The notes: a model not told the origin generated them from the sequence alone. Positions 8,881 to 17,973 are shown, counted from the first letter of the stretch. The stretch is DNA of 64,000 nt from Solidesulfovibrio sp. (GCF_038562415.1 NZ_JBCFBA010000013.1:1-64000); one strand, 5' to 3'. A program made the numbers and translations.

Positions 8881-8909
8881 GTCCCGGTCCGCCACGCGCG
8901 GGCCGGGAC
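8881..8909 (+). terminator. GC-rich hairpin between operon parts
   Basis: A 12-bp stem with one G-U wobble (8881-8892 against 8898-8909) and a 5-base loop, with no T-run after it. It may reduce read-through from the lipoprotein gene into the next two genes rather than end transcription fully. Confidence 0.4.
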
Positions 8910-8929
8910 GGCGATCGAAGGAGTCCGCC

Positions 8930-9190
8930 ATGCTGTTCGACCGCTCCGCCTCCCCGGCCCCGGAACTCAACGGCCGCCAACGCCTGGCCGTCATCGGCAT
9001 GGACGTGGCCGTGCTTGCCGAAGTCGTCGTTTCCGTCTACATGGCTTCGCATTCCTCCGAGGATTTCACCTCGGTTTTCCTGAAGGTGTTTTTCGCCATG
9101 TGCATTCCGACCGTGGCCGCCGGCATTGTCGCCATCCGCCGCTTCCGTGACCGCCATCCCGCAACCTCCGCCACCGAGGCCGGGGCGTGA
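8930..9190 (+). CDS. small two-TM membrane protein
   Basis: An 86-residue protein with two hydrophobic segments (about 22-40 and 49-68) separated by the polar HSSEDF, and basic residues after the second helix (RRFRDRH), so both termini are probably cytoplasmic. Family not recognised. AAGGAG lies 7 bases before the ATG. Its stop overlaps the next start by 4 bases, implying translational coupling with the 264-residue protein that follows. Confidence 0.7.
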   Translation: MLFDRSASPAPELNGRQRLAVIGMDVAVLAEVVVSVYMASHSSEDFTSVFLKVFFAMCIPTVAAGIVAIRRFRDRHPATSATEAGA

Positions 9191-9981
9191 CGGAACAGGG
9201 GCTGTCGCGCCTGCGGGCGCTTCTCGGCTGGCTGGCGGCGTTTTTTTGCCTGTGCGCCGCCCTGGGGCTGGCCGACAGCTTCCTCAACAGCTTCCGCTCC
9301 GGCCCCAACACCTTCGCCATGCTCCCCGGCGGCCTGGAGCACCTCTCCGGCCCCCTGCCGCCGGAGGCCACCGACGCCTCGGCCCTGCGCGTGCAAATCG
9401 ACCAGCCCGGCGTGACCCTGACCATGACCACCCAGTCCCAGGGGTTCTGGTTCGGCAACCGCCTCTGGCAGGCCGAGGTCCGGGCCGCCCCGGACGCCGC
9501 CCCGGGCATCGCCACCGTTGTCCTGCGCGATCCCAACGCCGACGAAAACACCCCGGTCCAGGCCTTCTTCATCCGCGTCTTCCCGGACCAGGCCAGCCTC
9601 GACGCCGCCTCCAACTCGCACATCCGCCGGTTCCTCGGCCTGCATCCCCTGACGTTCGCCGTCTCCGGCTTCGTCGCCGCACTTTGCTGCGGCTTCCTTG
9701 TCTACCTGGTCTCCAGACGCCTGGAAGCGCTGTGGACGCGCCAGGGCAAGGCCGTGGTCTACATGACCAAGAAGACGCCGGACGGGCTGCTGATCTCCTT
9801 CGGCCTGGGCACGGACCACGGGCTGGAAACGGGGGCCACGGTGGCCGTTGCCGACGAATCCGGCCTGCCCCTGGCCATGGCCTCGGTGGTGCGCTGCGCC
9901 GCCGCCGACGCCTCGGCCCTGGTGGTGGGCGAGGGCACGGTGGCCCTGGGCAGCATCGTCAGCCGCCCCGCCGCCTCCTGA
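9187..9981 (+). CDS. uncharacterised two-TM protein with extracytoplasmic domain
   Basis: A 264-residue protein starting with GTG, coupled to the upstream gene (GTGA overlap). It has a signal-anchor helix (about 11-30), a ~120-residue extracytoplasmic beta-rich region, a second helix near 155-178 and a cytoplasmic C-terminal ~80 residues. The topology resembles small sensor or scaffold proteins, but no motif is recognised. Its position at the end of the usp-permease group suggests a membrane role in the same process. Confidence 0.65.
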   Translation: MTEQGLSRLRALLGWLAAFFCLCAALGLADSFLNSFRSGPNTFAMLPGGLEHLSGPLPPEATDASALRVQIDQPGVTLTMTTQSQGFWFGNRLWQAEVRAAPDAAPGIATVVLRDPNADENTPVQAFFIRVFPDQASLDAASNSHIRRFLGLHPLTFAVSGFVAALCCGFLVYLVSRRLEALWTRQGKAVVYMTKKTPDGLLISFGLGTDHGLETGATVAVADESGLPLAMASVVRCAAADASALVVGEGTVALGSIVSRPAAS

Positions 9982-10090
9982 GCCGGATGCGGCCCGGCGC
10001 CGGCGCGCCCGCCGCTTTTCCCCACGGTCCCGCCTCCAAACAGAAAGGCCATGCCCGGCCCGCGCCCTGACATGGCCATCCCCTTTCGGG

Positions 10091-10131
10091 GGGGTCCGGG
10101 GGGCATCATGCCCCCCGGCCGCCGGAGGCAT
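10091..10131. repeat. 41-bp hairpin repeat, copy 2 (convergent gene end)
   Basis: Base-for-base identical to 1291-1331. It sits between the plus-strand membrane-protein gene and the minus-strand superoxide dismutase gene, again at converging gene ends. The first 110 bases after the upstream stop hold no recognised gene. Confidence 0.7.
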
Positions 10132-10155
10132 CTTTCTCTTCCTCTCCCGCTCCCC

Positions 10156-10845
10156 CTATCCCAGGTTCTTGGCCGCGAAGTCCCAGTTGACGAGCTTGTC
10201 CAGGACACCGCCGACGTAATCGGCGCGCCGGTTCTGGTAGTCCAGGTAGTAGGCGTGCTCCCAGACGTCGATGACCCACAGGGGTTTGAGCCCCTCCTGG
10301 AGCGGGTTGCCGGCATTGCCGGTCTTGACCACCGAAAGCTTGCCGCCGGCGTCGGCCACGAGCCAGGCCCAGCCGCTGCCGAACACGCCCATGGCCGCCT
10401 CGGTCAGGGCTTTTTTGACGCCGTCCAGGCCCCCGAAAGAGGCCTCGACGGCCTTGGCCAGCTTGCCCGTCGGCGCGCCGCCGCCGGGCGCCAGGCCGTT
10501 CCAGTAGAACACATGGTTCCAGGCCTGGGCGGCGTTGTTGAAGATGCCGGTAAGCTTCGGGTCCTTGCCGGCGGCCAGGAAAACCTCTTCCAGGGATTTG
10601 CCGGTCAGGGGGCTGTCGGCCACGAGCTTGTTGGCGTTGGTGAAATAGCCGAGCGTATGCTTGCCGTAGTGGAAGCTCACGGTGCGGGCCGAGATGACCG
10701 GCTCCAGGGCGTTTTCGGCGTAAGGCAGGGGCGGGGCCGCGAAGGCCTCGGCCAGGGCGGTGCCGGGGCGCAGAAACGGGCTGGCCAGGACCATGAGGCC
10801 GGCGGCGGCGGACAGACGCAGGACGTCGCGGCGGGAAAAGGACAT
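10156..10845 (-). CDS. sodB: Tat-exported iron superoxide dismutase
   Basis: A 229-residue Fe/Mn SOD that converts superoxide to peroxide and oxygen. The N-terminus MSFSRRDVLRLS is a twin-arginine signal followed by a hydrophobic segment, so the enzyme acts in the periplasm, as known for Desulfovibrio SOD. Metal ligands are visible as H59 (FHYGKH), H111 (AQAWNHVFYWN), D193 and H197 (DVWEHAYY). Q107 in AQAWNH is the position typical of the iron form. Start chosen at the ATG with CAAGGAGG 7 bases upstream; a longer frame upstream is arginine-rich noise. Confidence 0.93.
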   Translation of the reverse strand: MSFSRRDVLRLSAAAGLMVLASPFLRPGTALAEAFAAPPLPYAENALEPVISARTVSFHYGKHTLGYFTNANKLVADSPLTGKSLEEVFLAAGKDPKLTGIFNNAAQAWNHVFYWNGLAPGGGAPTGKLAKAVEASFGGLDGVKKALTEAAMGVFGSGWAWLVADAGGKLSVVKTGNAGNPLQEGLKPLWVIDVWEHAYYLDYQNRRADYVGGVLDKLVNWDFAAKNLG

Positions 10846-10987
10846 GACGTTTCCTCCTTGGCACGGCCGCCTGGCGGCGAGGGCACGTGCGCTTGGGTTG
10901 CCGCGGGCCGCCCGTTTTCGGGGCGGCCCGCGGGATTTGACGTCAGTATTGCCAGATTTCGCGGCGAAGGGGAATGGGGAACGTTTT

Positions 10988-11647
10988 TTACGCTCCGGAT
11001 TTCGGGGCCGGTTCCGGCGGCGGCGCCGGTTGCCCGGGCGCGGCCTTTTCCGGGGGCGCCGGGGCGGCCTTGGGCCAGGGGTGTCCCGGCGGCGGCCCAT
11101 CGCCCCAGTCCGGCGGCGGCCCCAGGCCGGGACCGGGCGGCGGGCCGCCGAAACCCGGCGGTGGTGGCGGGAAACCGCCCATGTCCCCGGGGTCCAGGCC
11201 GGGCCCGCCCGGAGGCGGACCGGGCGGCGGCCCCATACCCGGCGGGCCGGGCGGCGGGCCGAAACGCTCCATGGCCTTGCGCCGCTTCTCCAGCCGGTCC
11301 ATGAGCGCCGTGAACTTCTCGCGCTGCTCCGGGGTCAGGATGGCCCTGGTGTCCTCGATGCTCCTGTCGATGGCCTCGCGGACCTTGGGCTCCTGATCCC
11401 GACGGATCTTGGCCAGCACATCGCCGGTATTGAGCACGATGGGCCGCAGCTTCTCGCGCTGCTCGGCCGAGAGGTCCAGATCGTCGGACAGGCGCCGCAC
11501 GACCATTTCGGAAAAATGGCGCGGATCGCCGTGGAACAGATCGAACCGGCCCCGCTCGGCCAAAAGCCGGGAACCGAAAAAGCCCGTCACCGCGCCGGAT
11601 GCGAACAGCAGCAGCCCGGCCAGAACCTTGGTCGCCGTGGAACGCAT
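10988..11647 (-). CDS. Spy/CpxP-like periplasmic protein with Pro/Gly-rich tail
   Basis: A 219-residue protein with an N-terminal signal anchor (about 7-25). A helical domain carries two LTxxQ-type motifs, LDLSAEQREKLRP near 55 and ILTPEQREKFTAL near 104, as in Spy, CpxP and CnrX-type metal-resistance proteins (PF13801/PF07813 groups, by motif). From about residue 130 to the end it is almost only proline and glycine, an unusual flexible tail. Last gene of a four-gene set with an ECF sigma factor, so it is likely a sensor or chaperone controlled by that factor. Confidence 0.75.
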   Translation of the reverse strand: MRSTATKVLAGLLLFASGAVTGFFGSRLLAERGRFDLFHGDPRHFSEMVVRRLSDDLDLSAEQREKLRPIVLNTGDVLAKIRRDQEPKVREAIDRSIEDTRAILTPEQREKFTALMDRLEKRRKAMERFGPPPGPPGMGPPPGPPPGGPGLDPGDMGGFPPPPPGFGGPPPGPGLGPPPDWGDGPPPGHPWPKAAPAPPEKAAPGQPAPPPEPAPKSGA

Positions 11648-11656
11648 GGGACCGCC

Positions 11657-11968
11657 CTACACGCCCAAAAGCGAGACCAGGACCTGGCCGTTGGGATCGT
11701 AAAACAGCATGCGCCCGATCTCCTCTTCCAGCCCCGAGCCGAACACCAGGGCCAGAAGCACCGTGGCCGCGGCCAGGAATCCCGCGCCGGCGGCCATGCG
11801 CCACAGCACGCCGGTATCCGCCGGTTCCGCGTCCACAGGGGCGGCCCTGACGGCGGCCAGGACCGAGGCGGCCAGGCCCGGATCCACGAGCGCCGCCGGC
11901 CGGCCGGCATGGGCCGCGCGCAGCGCCGCCTCCAGGCGGTCCAAACGTCGGTTTTCGTTTCCGTCCAT
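11657..11968 (-). CDS. single-TM protein, probable anti-sigma factor
   Basis: A 103-residue protein with a charged N-terminal ~50 residues, one TM helix (about 57-80) and a short C-terminal tail. There is no zinc-binding HxxxCxxC motif. TAAGGAGG lies 6 bases before the ATG, and the gene begins 10 bases after the ECF sigma gene ends. A membrane protein directly after an ECF sigma gene is usually its anti-sigma factor; here that rests on position and topology only. Confidence 0.6.
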   Translation of the reverse strand: MDGNENRRLDRLEAALRAAHAGRPAALVDPGLAASVLAAVRAAPVDAEPADTGVLWRMAAGAGFLAAATVLLALVFGSGLEEEIGRMLFYDPNGQVLVSLLGV

Positions 11969-11978
11969 GGAGTCCTCC

Positions 11979-12569
11979 TTACGCGCCGATGACATCGCCG
12001 AGCAGATCCCGCAGCTTCCTGCGGGCCCGAAACGCCCGCACCTTGACGTTGGGAACGCTTAGGCCGAGCATCTCCGCCGCCTCGGCCACGGGCCGCTCCT
12101 CCAGGTGGGTGAGCGTCACCACCATGCGGTCCGTGGGTGAAAGCCTGTCCATGGCCCAGGCCAGGAGTTCCCTGGCCTCCCGGCGCGAGACCGTCTCCTC
12201 GGCGGCCTCGCTGGTCTCCAGGGCCGCCGCCTCCTCGGCGAAGGCCCGGCACTCGTCGGACAACTCGCTTTCCGGCCGTTCCCGGCGGCGGTATTCCGCC
12301 CGCCAGAAGTCGTGGCAGGTACGCACCGCCACCTTGGCCAGCCAATGCCCGAAAGGGCTGTCCCCGCGGTAGCCGGACAGGGACTTGTAGGCCCGCACGA
12401 ACACCTCGTGGGTCAACTCCGTCACCCGTTCCCGGGGGGCGTGGCCCGAGACGATCCCGGCCACGCGCCCCTGGTACTTCGTCATGAGCCTGGCGTAGGC
12501 GTCCACGTCGCCGGCCCGGATAGCCACGAGGGTCCGGGCGTCCTCCATGTCCACCACCGTTTCGGCCAT
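11979..12569 (-). CDS. ECF-family RNA polymerase sigma factor
   Basis: A 196-residue sigma-70 family protein of the extracytoplasmic-function type. Region 2 is visible as VTELTHEVFVRAYKSLSGY and FGHWLAKVAVRTCHDFWR; region 4 as LSPTDRMVVTLTHLEE followed by the HTH PVAEAAEMLGLSVPNVKVRAFRARRKL. It would direct RNA polymerase to a small regulon. Start at the ATG with GGAG 4 bases upstream; the longer frame overlaps the previous gene. It lies between a Spy-like gene and a TM gene, resembling metal-responsive CnrYXH-type arrangements. Confidence 0.88.
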   Translation of the reverse strand: MAETVVDMEDARTLVAIRAGDVDAYARLMTKYQGRVAGIVSGHAPRERVTELTHEVFVRAYKSLSGYRGDSPFGHWLAKVAVRTCHDFWRAEYRRRERPESELSDECRAFAEEAAALETSEAAEETVSRREARELLAWAMDRLSPTDRMVVTLTHLEERPVAEAAEMLGLSVPNVKVRAFRARRKLRDLLGDVIGA

Positions 12570-12582
12570 AACGCTCCGGAGT

Positions 12583-13080
12583 TTAGTTGCCCGCGCCGGC
12601 GTGAGCGTCGATCCACTCATTGACCAGCTCATGGCCGGCATGGAATCGCTCCTTGTTTTTCGGCGGAGGCGGCACGTCGTCCTCGGCCCAGGCCTTGCGT
12701 TGCTCGGGTGTCAGCACGGCCAAGGCCCTGGCTTCGACCTTGCCCCGCAGCACGGCCAGTTCCTCGCCGGCGGCGGCGATCTTCTGGCTCGCCTGGCGCA
12801 CCTGCTGCTCGTTGCCGGGATCGGCGCGCATGACCTCGCGCATGGCGTCGAAGGCCTCGAACATGGCCTTGGCCGCCGCCCGGAACGCTTGCCGGTTCTC
12901 CTTGAGGACCACGGCCACGTCATGCTTCTGGGCTTCGGTGAGCTTAAGCGACAGGAGCCTGTTGAGCATACCCTCGGGCCCGGGGCCGCCGGGGCCGCCC
13001 GGACCCGGTCCGGCGGCCACGGCATAGGCGGAACCGACCAGGATCAGCAGGGTCAGCACGCCATAACACAGTTTCTTCAT
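12583..13080 (-). CDS. Spy/CpxP-like periplasmic protein, first gene of the ECF operon
   Basis: A 165-residue protein with a clear signal peptide (MKKLCYGVLTLLILVGSAYA, cut near 20-23). The mature helical part has two LTxxQ-type motifs, LKLTEAQKHDVAVVL and VLTPEQRKAWAEDD, and ends with a histidine-containing tail (ERFHAGHEL, DAHAG). This is the CnrX/Spy/ZraP class, which binds metals or misfolded proteins in the periplasm. Ends 13 bases before the ECF sigma start. GGGAGG lies 8 bases before the ATG. Confidence 0.75.
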   Translation of the reverse strand: MKKLCYGVLTLLILVGSAYAVAAGPGPGGPGGPGPEGMLNRLLSLKLTEAQKHDVAVVLKENRQAFRAAAKAMFEAFDAMREVMRADPGNEQQVRQASQKIAAAGEELAVLRGKVEARALAVLTPEQRKAWAEDDVPPPPKNKERFHAGHELVNEWIDAHAGAGN

Positions 13081-13167
13081 GGGAACGACCTCCCGCGTAA
13101 AATGGGCGGCTTGCGCCGTCCGTTGTGCGCCTTTGGTCGCCGGGCCTTCCCTTGGGGTTACAGGCCT

Positions 13168-13197
13168 CCCGAAGCGAGGGCTCTCCCCCGCTTCGGG
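13168..13197 (-). terminator. hairpin downstream of fbaB
   Basis: CCCGAAGCG and CGCTTCGGG pair, extended by GGG and CCC around a short loop. It lies just after the aldolase stop on the minus strand, with no T-run, in the 145-base gap before the Spy-ECF operon. Confidence 0.4.
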
Positions 13198-13225
13198 CTT
13201 GCGCCTGACGGCCCGCGCCGCGGCC

Positions 13226-14278
<1,053 letters not shown>

Positions 14279-14414
14279 GGGGACGGCCTCCTTTGGCTGC
14301 TACGGTAGCATGGCAATAGCGTCAAAACGCGCCCGGCGACAACCGAAATCCGCCGGTGGGCGGCATCCTGCCGGAAACGGCCGGGGCCGGGGCGGCCAAC
14401 CGGCGACGGTGGGC

Positions 14415-15362
14415 TTACGATTGCCCGGCGGTGTCCGTGGGCGCCTTGCGGCTTCGGGCGAGGCAGCCGGCCCAGATGACGCCGGTGAGGTTCTGCACGA
14501 GGCTGAAAAGCGCCCCGGGCAAGGCGGCGAGCGCCGTGAAGTGGAGCTTGGCCAGGGCCACGGCCAGGCCGGAATTCTGCATGCCCACCTCCACGGCGAT
14601 GGCCACGCGGTCGGCCCGCACGGCGGTGAAAAGGCTGGCTCCGGCGTAGCCCAGGGCGAAGCCGCCGCAGTTGTGCAGCACGACCACGGCCAGGATCAGC
14701 CCCGGAAAGGCCAGCACCGTGTCGCGATTGAGCCCCATCACGCAGGCGATGACCAGGGCGATGACCAGCATGGACAGGGCCGGGAAGACCGCCAGCACCG
14801 GTTCGAGGCGGCGGCGCAGCAGCCGGCGCAAAACGAGCCCGTCCACCACCGGAAAGACCACGATCCAGAAGACCGAGCCCACCATGGCCCAGCCGTCCAC
14901 GGCGATGACCGGGCCGGCCAGCAGGGCCGTCAGCGCCGGCGTGACCACGGGCGCGGCCAGGGTGGTGGCCAGGGTGAGGGTCACGGACAGGGCCAGGTTG
15001 CCGCCGGCGAGATAGGTGATGACGTTGGAGGCCGTGCCGCCGGGGCAGGCCCCGACCAGGATCACGCCCAGGGCGGCCTCGGGCGGGAGGCCAAACAGCC
15101 GGGACAGCCCCCAGGCCAGGCCGGGCATGATGGAAAATTGCAGCAGCGTGCCCACGGCCACCAGCCGCCACTTGGGCAGCAAGGCGGAGAAGTCGGCGAA
15201 GGTCAGGGACAGCCCCATGCCGAACATGATGACGCCAAGGGCCGGGGCGATAAAGGGCGCAAGCCAAGTGAAAAGCCCGGGCCAAGCCAGGGCCAGGCCG
15301 CAACAGCCGGCCACCAGGAGAAGGTAGCCCCGCTCCAGGGCCAGGGCGACGCGAACGAGCAT
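14415..15362 (-). CDS. bile acid:sodium symporter (BASS) family transporter
   Basis: About 315 residues with nine or ten hydrophobic segments. The family signature is clear: GVILVGACPGGTASNVITYLAGGNLALSV near the middle, and an EVGMQNSGLAVALA segment in the second half. BASS proteins use sodium to import organic anions such as pyruvate, pantothenate or bile acids; the substrate here is unknown. The ATG at 15362 is used, though a GTG eight codons upstream also fits and neither has a good ribosome site. Same strand as the dehydrogenase before it. Confidence 0.8.
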   Translation of the reverse strand: MLVRVALALERGYLLLVAGCCGLALAWPGLFTWLAPFIAPALGVIMFGMGLSLTFADFSALLPKWRLVAVGTLLQFSIMPGLAWGLSRLFGLPPEAALGVILVGACPGGTASNVITYLAGGNLALSVTLTLATTLAAPVVTPALTALLAGPVIAVDGWAMVGSVFWIVVFPVVDGLVLRRLLRRRLEPVLAVFPALSMLVIALVIACVMGLNRDTVLAFPGLILAVVVLHNCGGFALGYAGASLFTAVRADRVAIAVEVGMQNSGLAVALAKLHFTALAALPGALFSLVQNLTGVIWAGCLARSRKAPTDTAGQS

Positions 15363-15421
15363 GCCCGCTGGTAACGCCGCCGTCACACCGGGTCAAGCCG
15401 GAGGCCTCGCCCTGCCGCCCG

Positions 15422-16633
15422 TCAGCGCAGATCGAAGGCGACCTTGACGCTGCCGCTGGCGCGCTTGTCGAAGGCGCAGGCAAAGGCCTCGCGCCAGCAC
15501 TCCAGGGGAAAGCGGTGGCTGAGCAACCCGGCCGTGGGATAGCGGCCCGAGGCCAGCAGTTCCAGGGCCAGGGCGTAGGTGCGCACCATGGTCCCGGGCC
15601 GGCGGGGGTCCGGGGCCAGGGCGCAGCCCGACGAGCCGGCAACGGTCAGCTCCCGGAACCACAAGCTCGAAATGTCGACGTTTTTGAGCCGCGCCCCGGC
15701 CCCGACCATGACGTAGGTGCCGCCGGCCCGAAGGCAAAGCAGCCCGTCCTCGAAGGTGCGCGAGGACCCCACGCAGTCGAAGACCGTATCCGCCCCGCCC
15801 TCGATGTTGCCCCCGCCAAGGCTCGTGGGCAGGTAGCGCGCGCCCAGCGCCGCGGCTAGTTCGCGCCGGTTGCGGGCCACAACGATGCCGTCGGCCCCGC
15901 CGGCGATGGCCAGATCGGCCTGGCCCCTGTGCCGGGCGGCCACCAGCACCCGGGCCGTGCTGCCAAGGGCCCGCAGGCAGCGCACCACGTGCTGGCCCAG
16001 GATGCCCGCGCCCGTGACCAGGACCAGGCTCCCCGGGGCCGGGAAATGTTCCAGCACGGGCTGGAGCGCCGAGGCCAGGGAATCGGTCAGCACGGCCTCC
16101 TCGTCGCCAAGCCCGTCCGGCACGGGCAGCAGGCGCGAGGGATGGGCGGCCGTGCGCTCGGCCATGGCCCCGCCGGCCCGGGCGGTGAAGCCCAGGAACG
16201 AGCCCGGCGGCAGTTCGCCGTCCAGGAAGCGCTCGCAGCGGTTGGAGCGCCCCTCCCGGCAGGGCCGGCACGGCGGCAACTCGCGGACCTCGCAGGGCAG
16301 GCCCGGCTCCGCCACCACCCGCGCCCCGGCGGCCAGCCCGAGCTGCGGCGCGTCGGCCTCCAGCCGGGCCACCATCTCGTGGCCGAGGACAAAGGGCAGG
16401 CTGGCGTAGGGTTCGAGGAGCACGGATTCGGCCCCGCGCAACAACCCCAGGTCCGAGCCGCAGATGCCGCACAAAAGGGGCGTCAAGGGCAGCCAGCCCC
16501 GGGGCGGGTCGAAGGGCACCTCGGCCAGGCCCAGGGGGGCCAGGCGAGGGAAAAACCGCCGGGGGGCCAGGCGCGCGGCCAGGGCGCACGCCAGGTAGCG
16601 GGGCACGCTTTTGCGGTAGACGAGGGCTTTCAT
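15422..16633 (-). CDS. MDR-superfamily zinc-dependent alcohol dehydrogenase
   Basis: A 403-residue medium-chain dehydrogenase/reductase. Catalytic zinc region: LCGICGSD and LGHEMVAR. Structural-zinc-like cysteines occur in CRPCREGRSNRC. The nucleotide-binding Rossmann motif is TGAGILGQHVVRCLRALG. The substrate cannot be read from the sequence; sugar alcohols or threonine-type alcohols are typical. Start chosen at ATGAAAGCCC preceded by AAGGAA; the upstream in-frame extension lacks a site. Divergent from the CBS-ACT gene. Confidence 0.8.
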   Translation of the reverse strand: MKALVYRKSVPRYLACALAARLAPRRFFPRLAPLGLAEVPFDPPRGWLPLTPLLCGICGSDLGLLRGAESVLLEPYASLPFVLGHEMVARLEADAPQLGLAAGARVVAEPGLPCEVRELPPCRPCREGRSNRCERFLDGELPPGSFLGFTARAGGAMAERTAAHPSRLLPVPDGLGDEEAVLTDSLASALQPVLEHFPAPGSLVLVTGAGILGQHVVRCLRALGSTARVLVAARHRGQADLAIAGGADGIVVARNRRELAAALGARYLPTSLGGGNIEGGADTVFDCVGSSRTFEDGLLCLRAGGTYVMVGAGARLKNVDISSLWFRELTVAGSSGCALAPDPRRPGTMVRTYALALELLASGRYPTAGLLSHRFPLECWREAFACAFDKRASGSVKVAFDLR

Positions 16634-16666
16634 GGGCTTTTCCTTGGCCGACGCGCTGGGGATGGC

Positions 16667-16696
16667 TTGAAATGACGGCCGATTCAAGTGTATACC
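16667..16696 (+). promoter_or_regulatory. sigma-70-like promoter of the CBS-ACT gene
   Basis: TTGAAA (16667-16672), 18-base spacer, TATACC (16691-16696). It lies in the divergent gap 90-120 bases before the gene. Matches are 5/6 and 4/6 to the standard consensus. Confidence 0.45.
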
Positions 16697-16787
16697 GAAC
16701 AGACCGTATCCGGCGAAACACGCCGTGGGACGTCTGGGCCTTATACCACAAGCGGCCCATCCTCAAGGGACCGTCAAGGAGACACAC

Positions 16788-17450
16788 ATGCTGATCAAGG
16801 ACTGGATGAGCAAATCCCCGATCACGGCCAAGCCGGCCACCTCCATCATGAAGGCCGCCAAGCTCATGAAGGAGAACGGCTACCACCGCCTGCCCGTGGT
16901 CGACGACGAGGGCAAGCTCGTGGGCATCGTGTCCGACCGCGACATCAAGGAGGCCTCGCCGTCCAAGGCCACCACGCTGGACATGCACGAGCTGTATTAC
17001 CTGCTCTCCGAGATCAAGGTCGGCGACATCATGACCAAGACCGTGTTTTCCGTCGGCCCCCAGGACACGGTGGAAAAGGCGGCGGTGCTGCTGCTGCGCC
17101 ACAACATCGGCGGCCTGCCCGTGGTGGACGAGGCCGGCACGGTCGTCGGCGTCATCACCGACAGCGACATCTTCAAGGTGCTGGTGAGCATCACGGGCGT
17201 TTTAAGCGGCGGCGTCCAGTTCGCCCTGGACCTGCCCAACGAGTCGGGCAGCCTCAAGACCGTGCTCGACGACCTCAAGACCCACGACGTGCGCATCATA
17301 AGCATCCTGACCTCCTACGACGACAACACCCCCACCCGGCGCACGGTCTACATCCGCCTGCACCCCATCGACGACGACCGGGCCAAGGAACTCATCGAGC
17401 GCTTAAGCGCCAACCATACCCTGCTCTACTGGGCCAAGGACAATTTCTAG
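16788..17450 (+). CDS. CBS-domain pair fused to an ACT-like domain
   Basis: A 220-residue cytoplasmic protein. Two CBS motifs cover about 1-60 (MSKSPITAKP ... GYHRLPVVDDEGKLVGIVSDRDI) and 78-135 (IMTKTVFSV ... NIGGLPVVDEAGTVVGVITDSDIF). The C-terminal ~75 residues (VQFALDLPNESGSLKTVLDDLK ... RRTVYIRLHP) look like an ACT domain. Such AcuB-like proteins bind adenine nucleotides and small molecules and act as regulators; the target is unknown. AAGGAGA precedes the ATG. Confidence 0.85.
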   Translation: MLIKDWMSKSPITAKPATSIMKAAKLMKENGYHRLPVVDDEGKLVGIVSDRDIKEASPSKATTLDMHELYYLLSEIKVGDIMTKTVFSVGPQDTVEKAAVLLLRHNIGGLPVVDEAGTVVGVITDSDIFKVLVSITGVLSGGVQFALDLPNESGSLKTVLDDLKTHDVRIISILTSYDDNTPTRRTVYIRLHPIDDDRAKELIERLSANHTLLYWAKDNF

Positions 17451-17463
17451 TCCGGGCCATGCC

Positions 17464-17502
17464 CCCGGGCCGGCCATGCCCCCGCGCCATGGCCGGCCCG
17501 GG
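17464..17502. terminator. 15-bp perfect hairpin after the CBS-ACT gene
   Basis: Perfect inverted repeat (17464-17478 with 17488-17502) starting 14 bases after the stop, followed by a separate 20-bp perfect palindrome at 17506-17525. Neither has a T-run, so termination would be factor-assisted or structural. Confidence 0.45.
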
Positions 17503-17605
17503 TCGCGGCCGGCGCGCGCCGGCCGGTTGACGCCCTCCCGATCGTGCCTACAGTTGAGCCATGCCGCCGGCCGCTTCCGGCCGGAACGCGGCCAAGGAGA
17601 GACCC

Positions 17606-17839
17606 ATGCTCGAAAAACGGTATTGCCCCCACTGCGGGGTCGCGCTTTCGTCCTGGATCGGCCCGCCGGAGTCGGGCTGGGGCGAAATTCTGGTCTGCAA
17701 CAACAACGAATGCGTCTTTTACCGCAGTTCCCAAACGGACATCCGCAACAAGGACGAGGACAACAGCCTGGGCTGCCGGTACGCCGAGGACCCGGACAAC
17801 GGCTACACGGCCTTCAACCTGCTGGCCTGGTACAAGTAG
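17606..17839 (+). CDS. small zinc-ribbon protein
   Basis: A 77-residue protein with CPHCG near the N-terminus and CNNNEC about 27 residues later, a four-cysteine zinc-ribbon pattern. The rest is acidic and aromatic (RYAEDPDNGYTAFNLLAWYK). I know no function. AAGGAGA lies before the ATG, which supports this start over an upstream one. Stand-alone between two GC-rich gaps. Confidence 0.7.
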   Translation: MLEKRYCPHCGVALSSWIGPPESGWGEILVCNNNECVFYRSSQTDIRNKDEDNSLGCRYAEDPDNGYTAFNLLAWYK

Positions 17840-17919
17840 CCCGCCGACCGGGCGGACGGCCTTTGCGCCCCTTGCCTGTCCCGCCGGCTTTTCGCTAAGG
17901 TGCCTCAGCCAGGCGGGCG

Positions 17920-17942
17920 CGGGCGCGGGACACCCGCGCCCG
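17920..17942. terminator. GC-rich hairpin before the STAS gene
   Basis: CGGGCGCGGG pairs with CCCGCGCCCG across a 3-base loop, 80 bases after the zinc-ribbon stop. No T-run. Confidence 0.35.
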
Positions 17943-17973
17943 TCCCCGCCCACGATCAGGAAAAACACCGCCC

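Noticed and set aside
10846-11100. 85-residue Arg-rich N-terminal extension of the superoxide dismutase
   Set aside because: It lies before an ideal AAGGAGG and a Tat signal start, and overlaps the end of the neighbouring gene.
15363-15386. GTG start eight codons upstream for the BASS transporter
   Set aside because: No ribosome site before it and the added residues are not typical; left as an alternative only.
17506-17525. 20-bp perfect GC palindrome as an operator
   Set aside because: Pure G/C palindromes arise easily in this composition; no regulator or second copy is linked to it.
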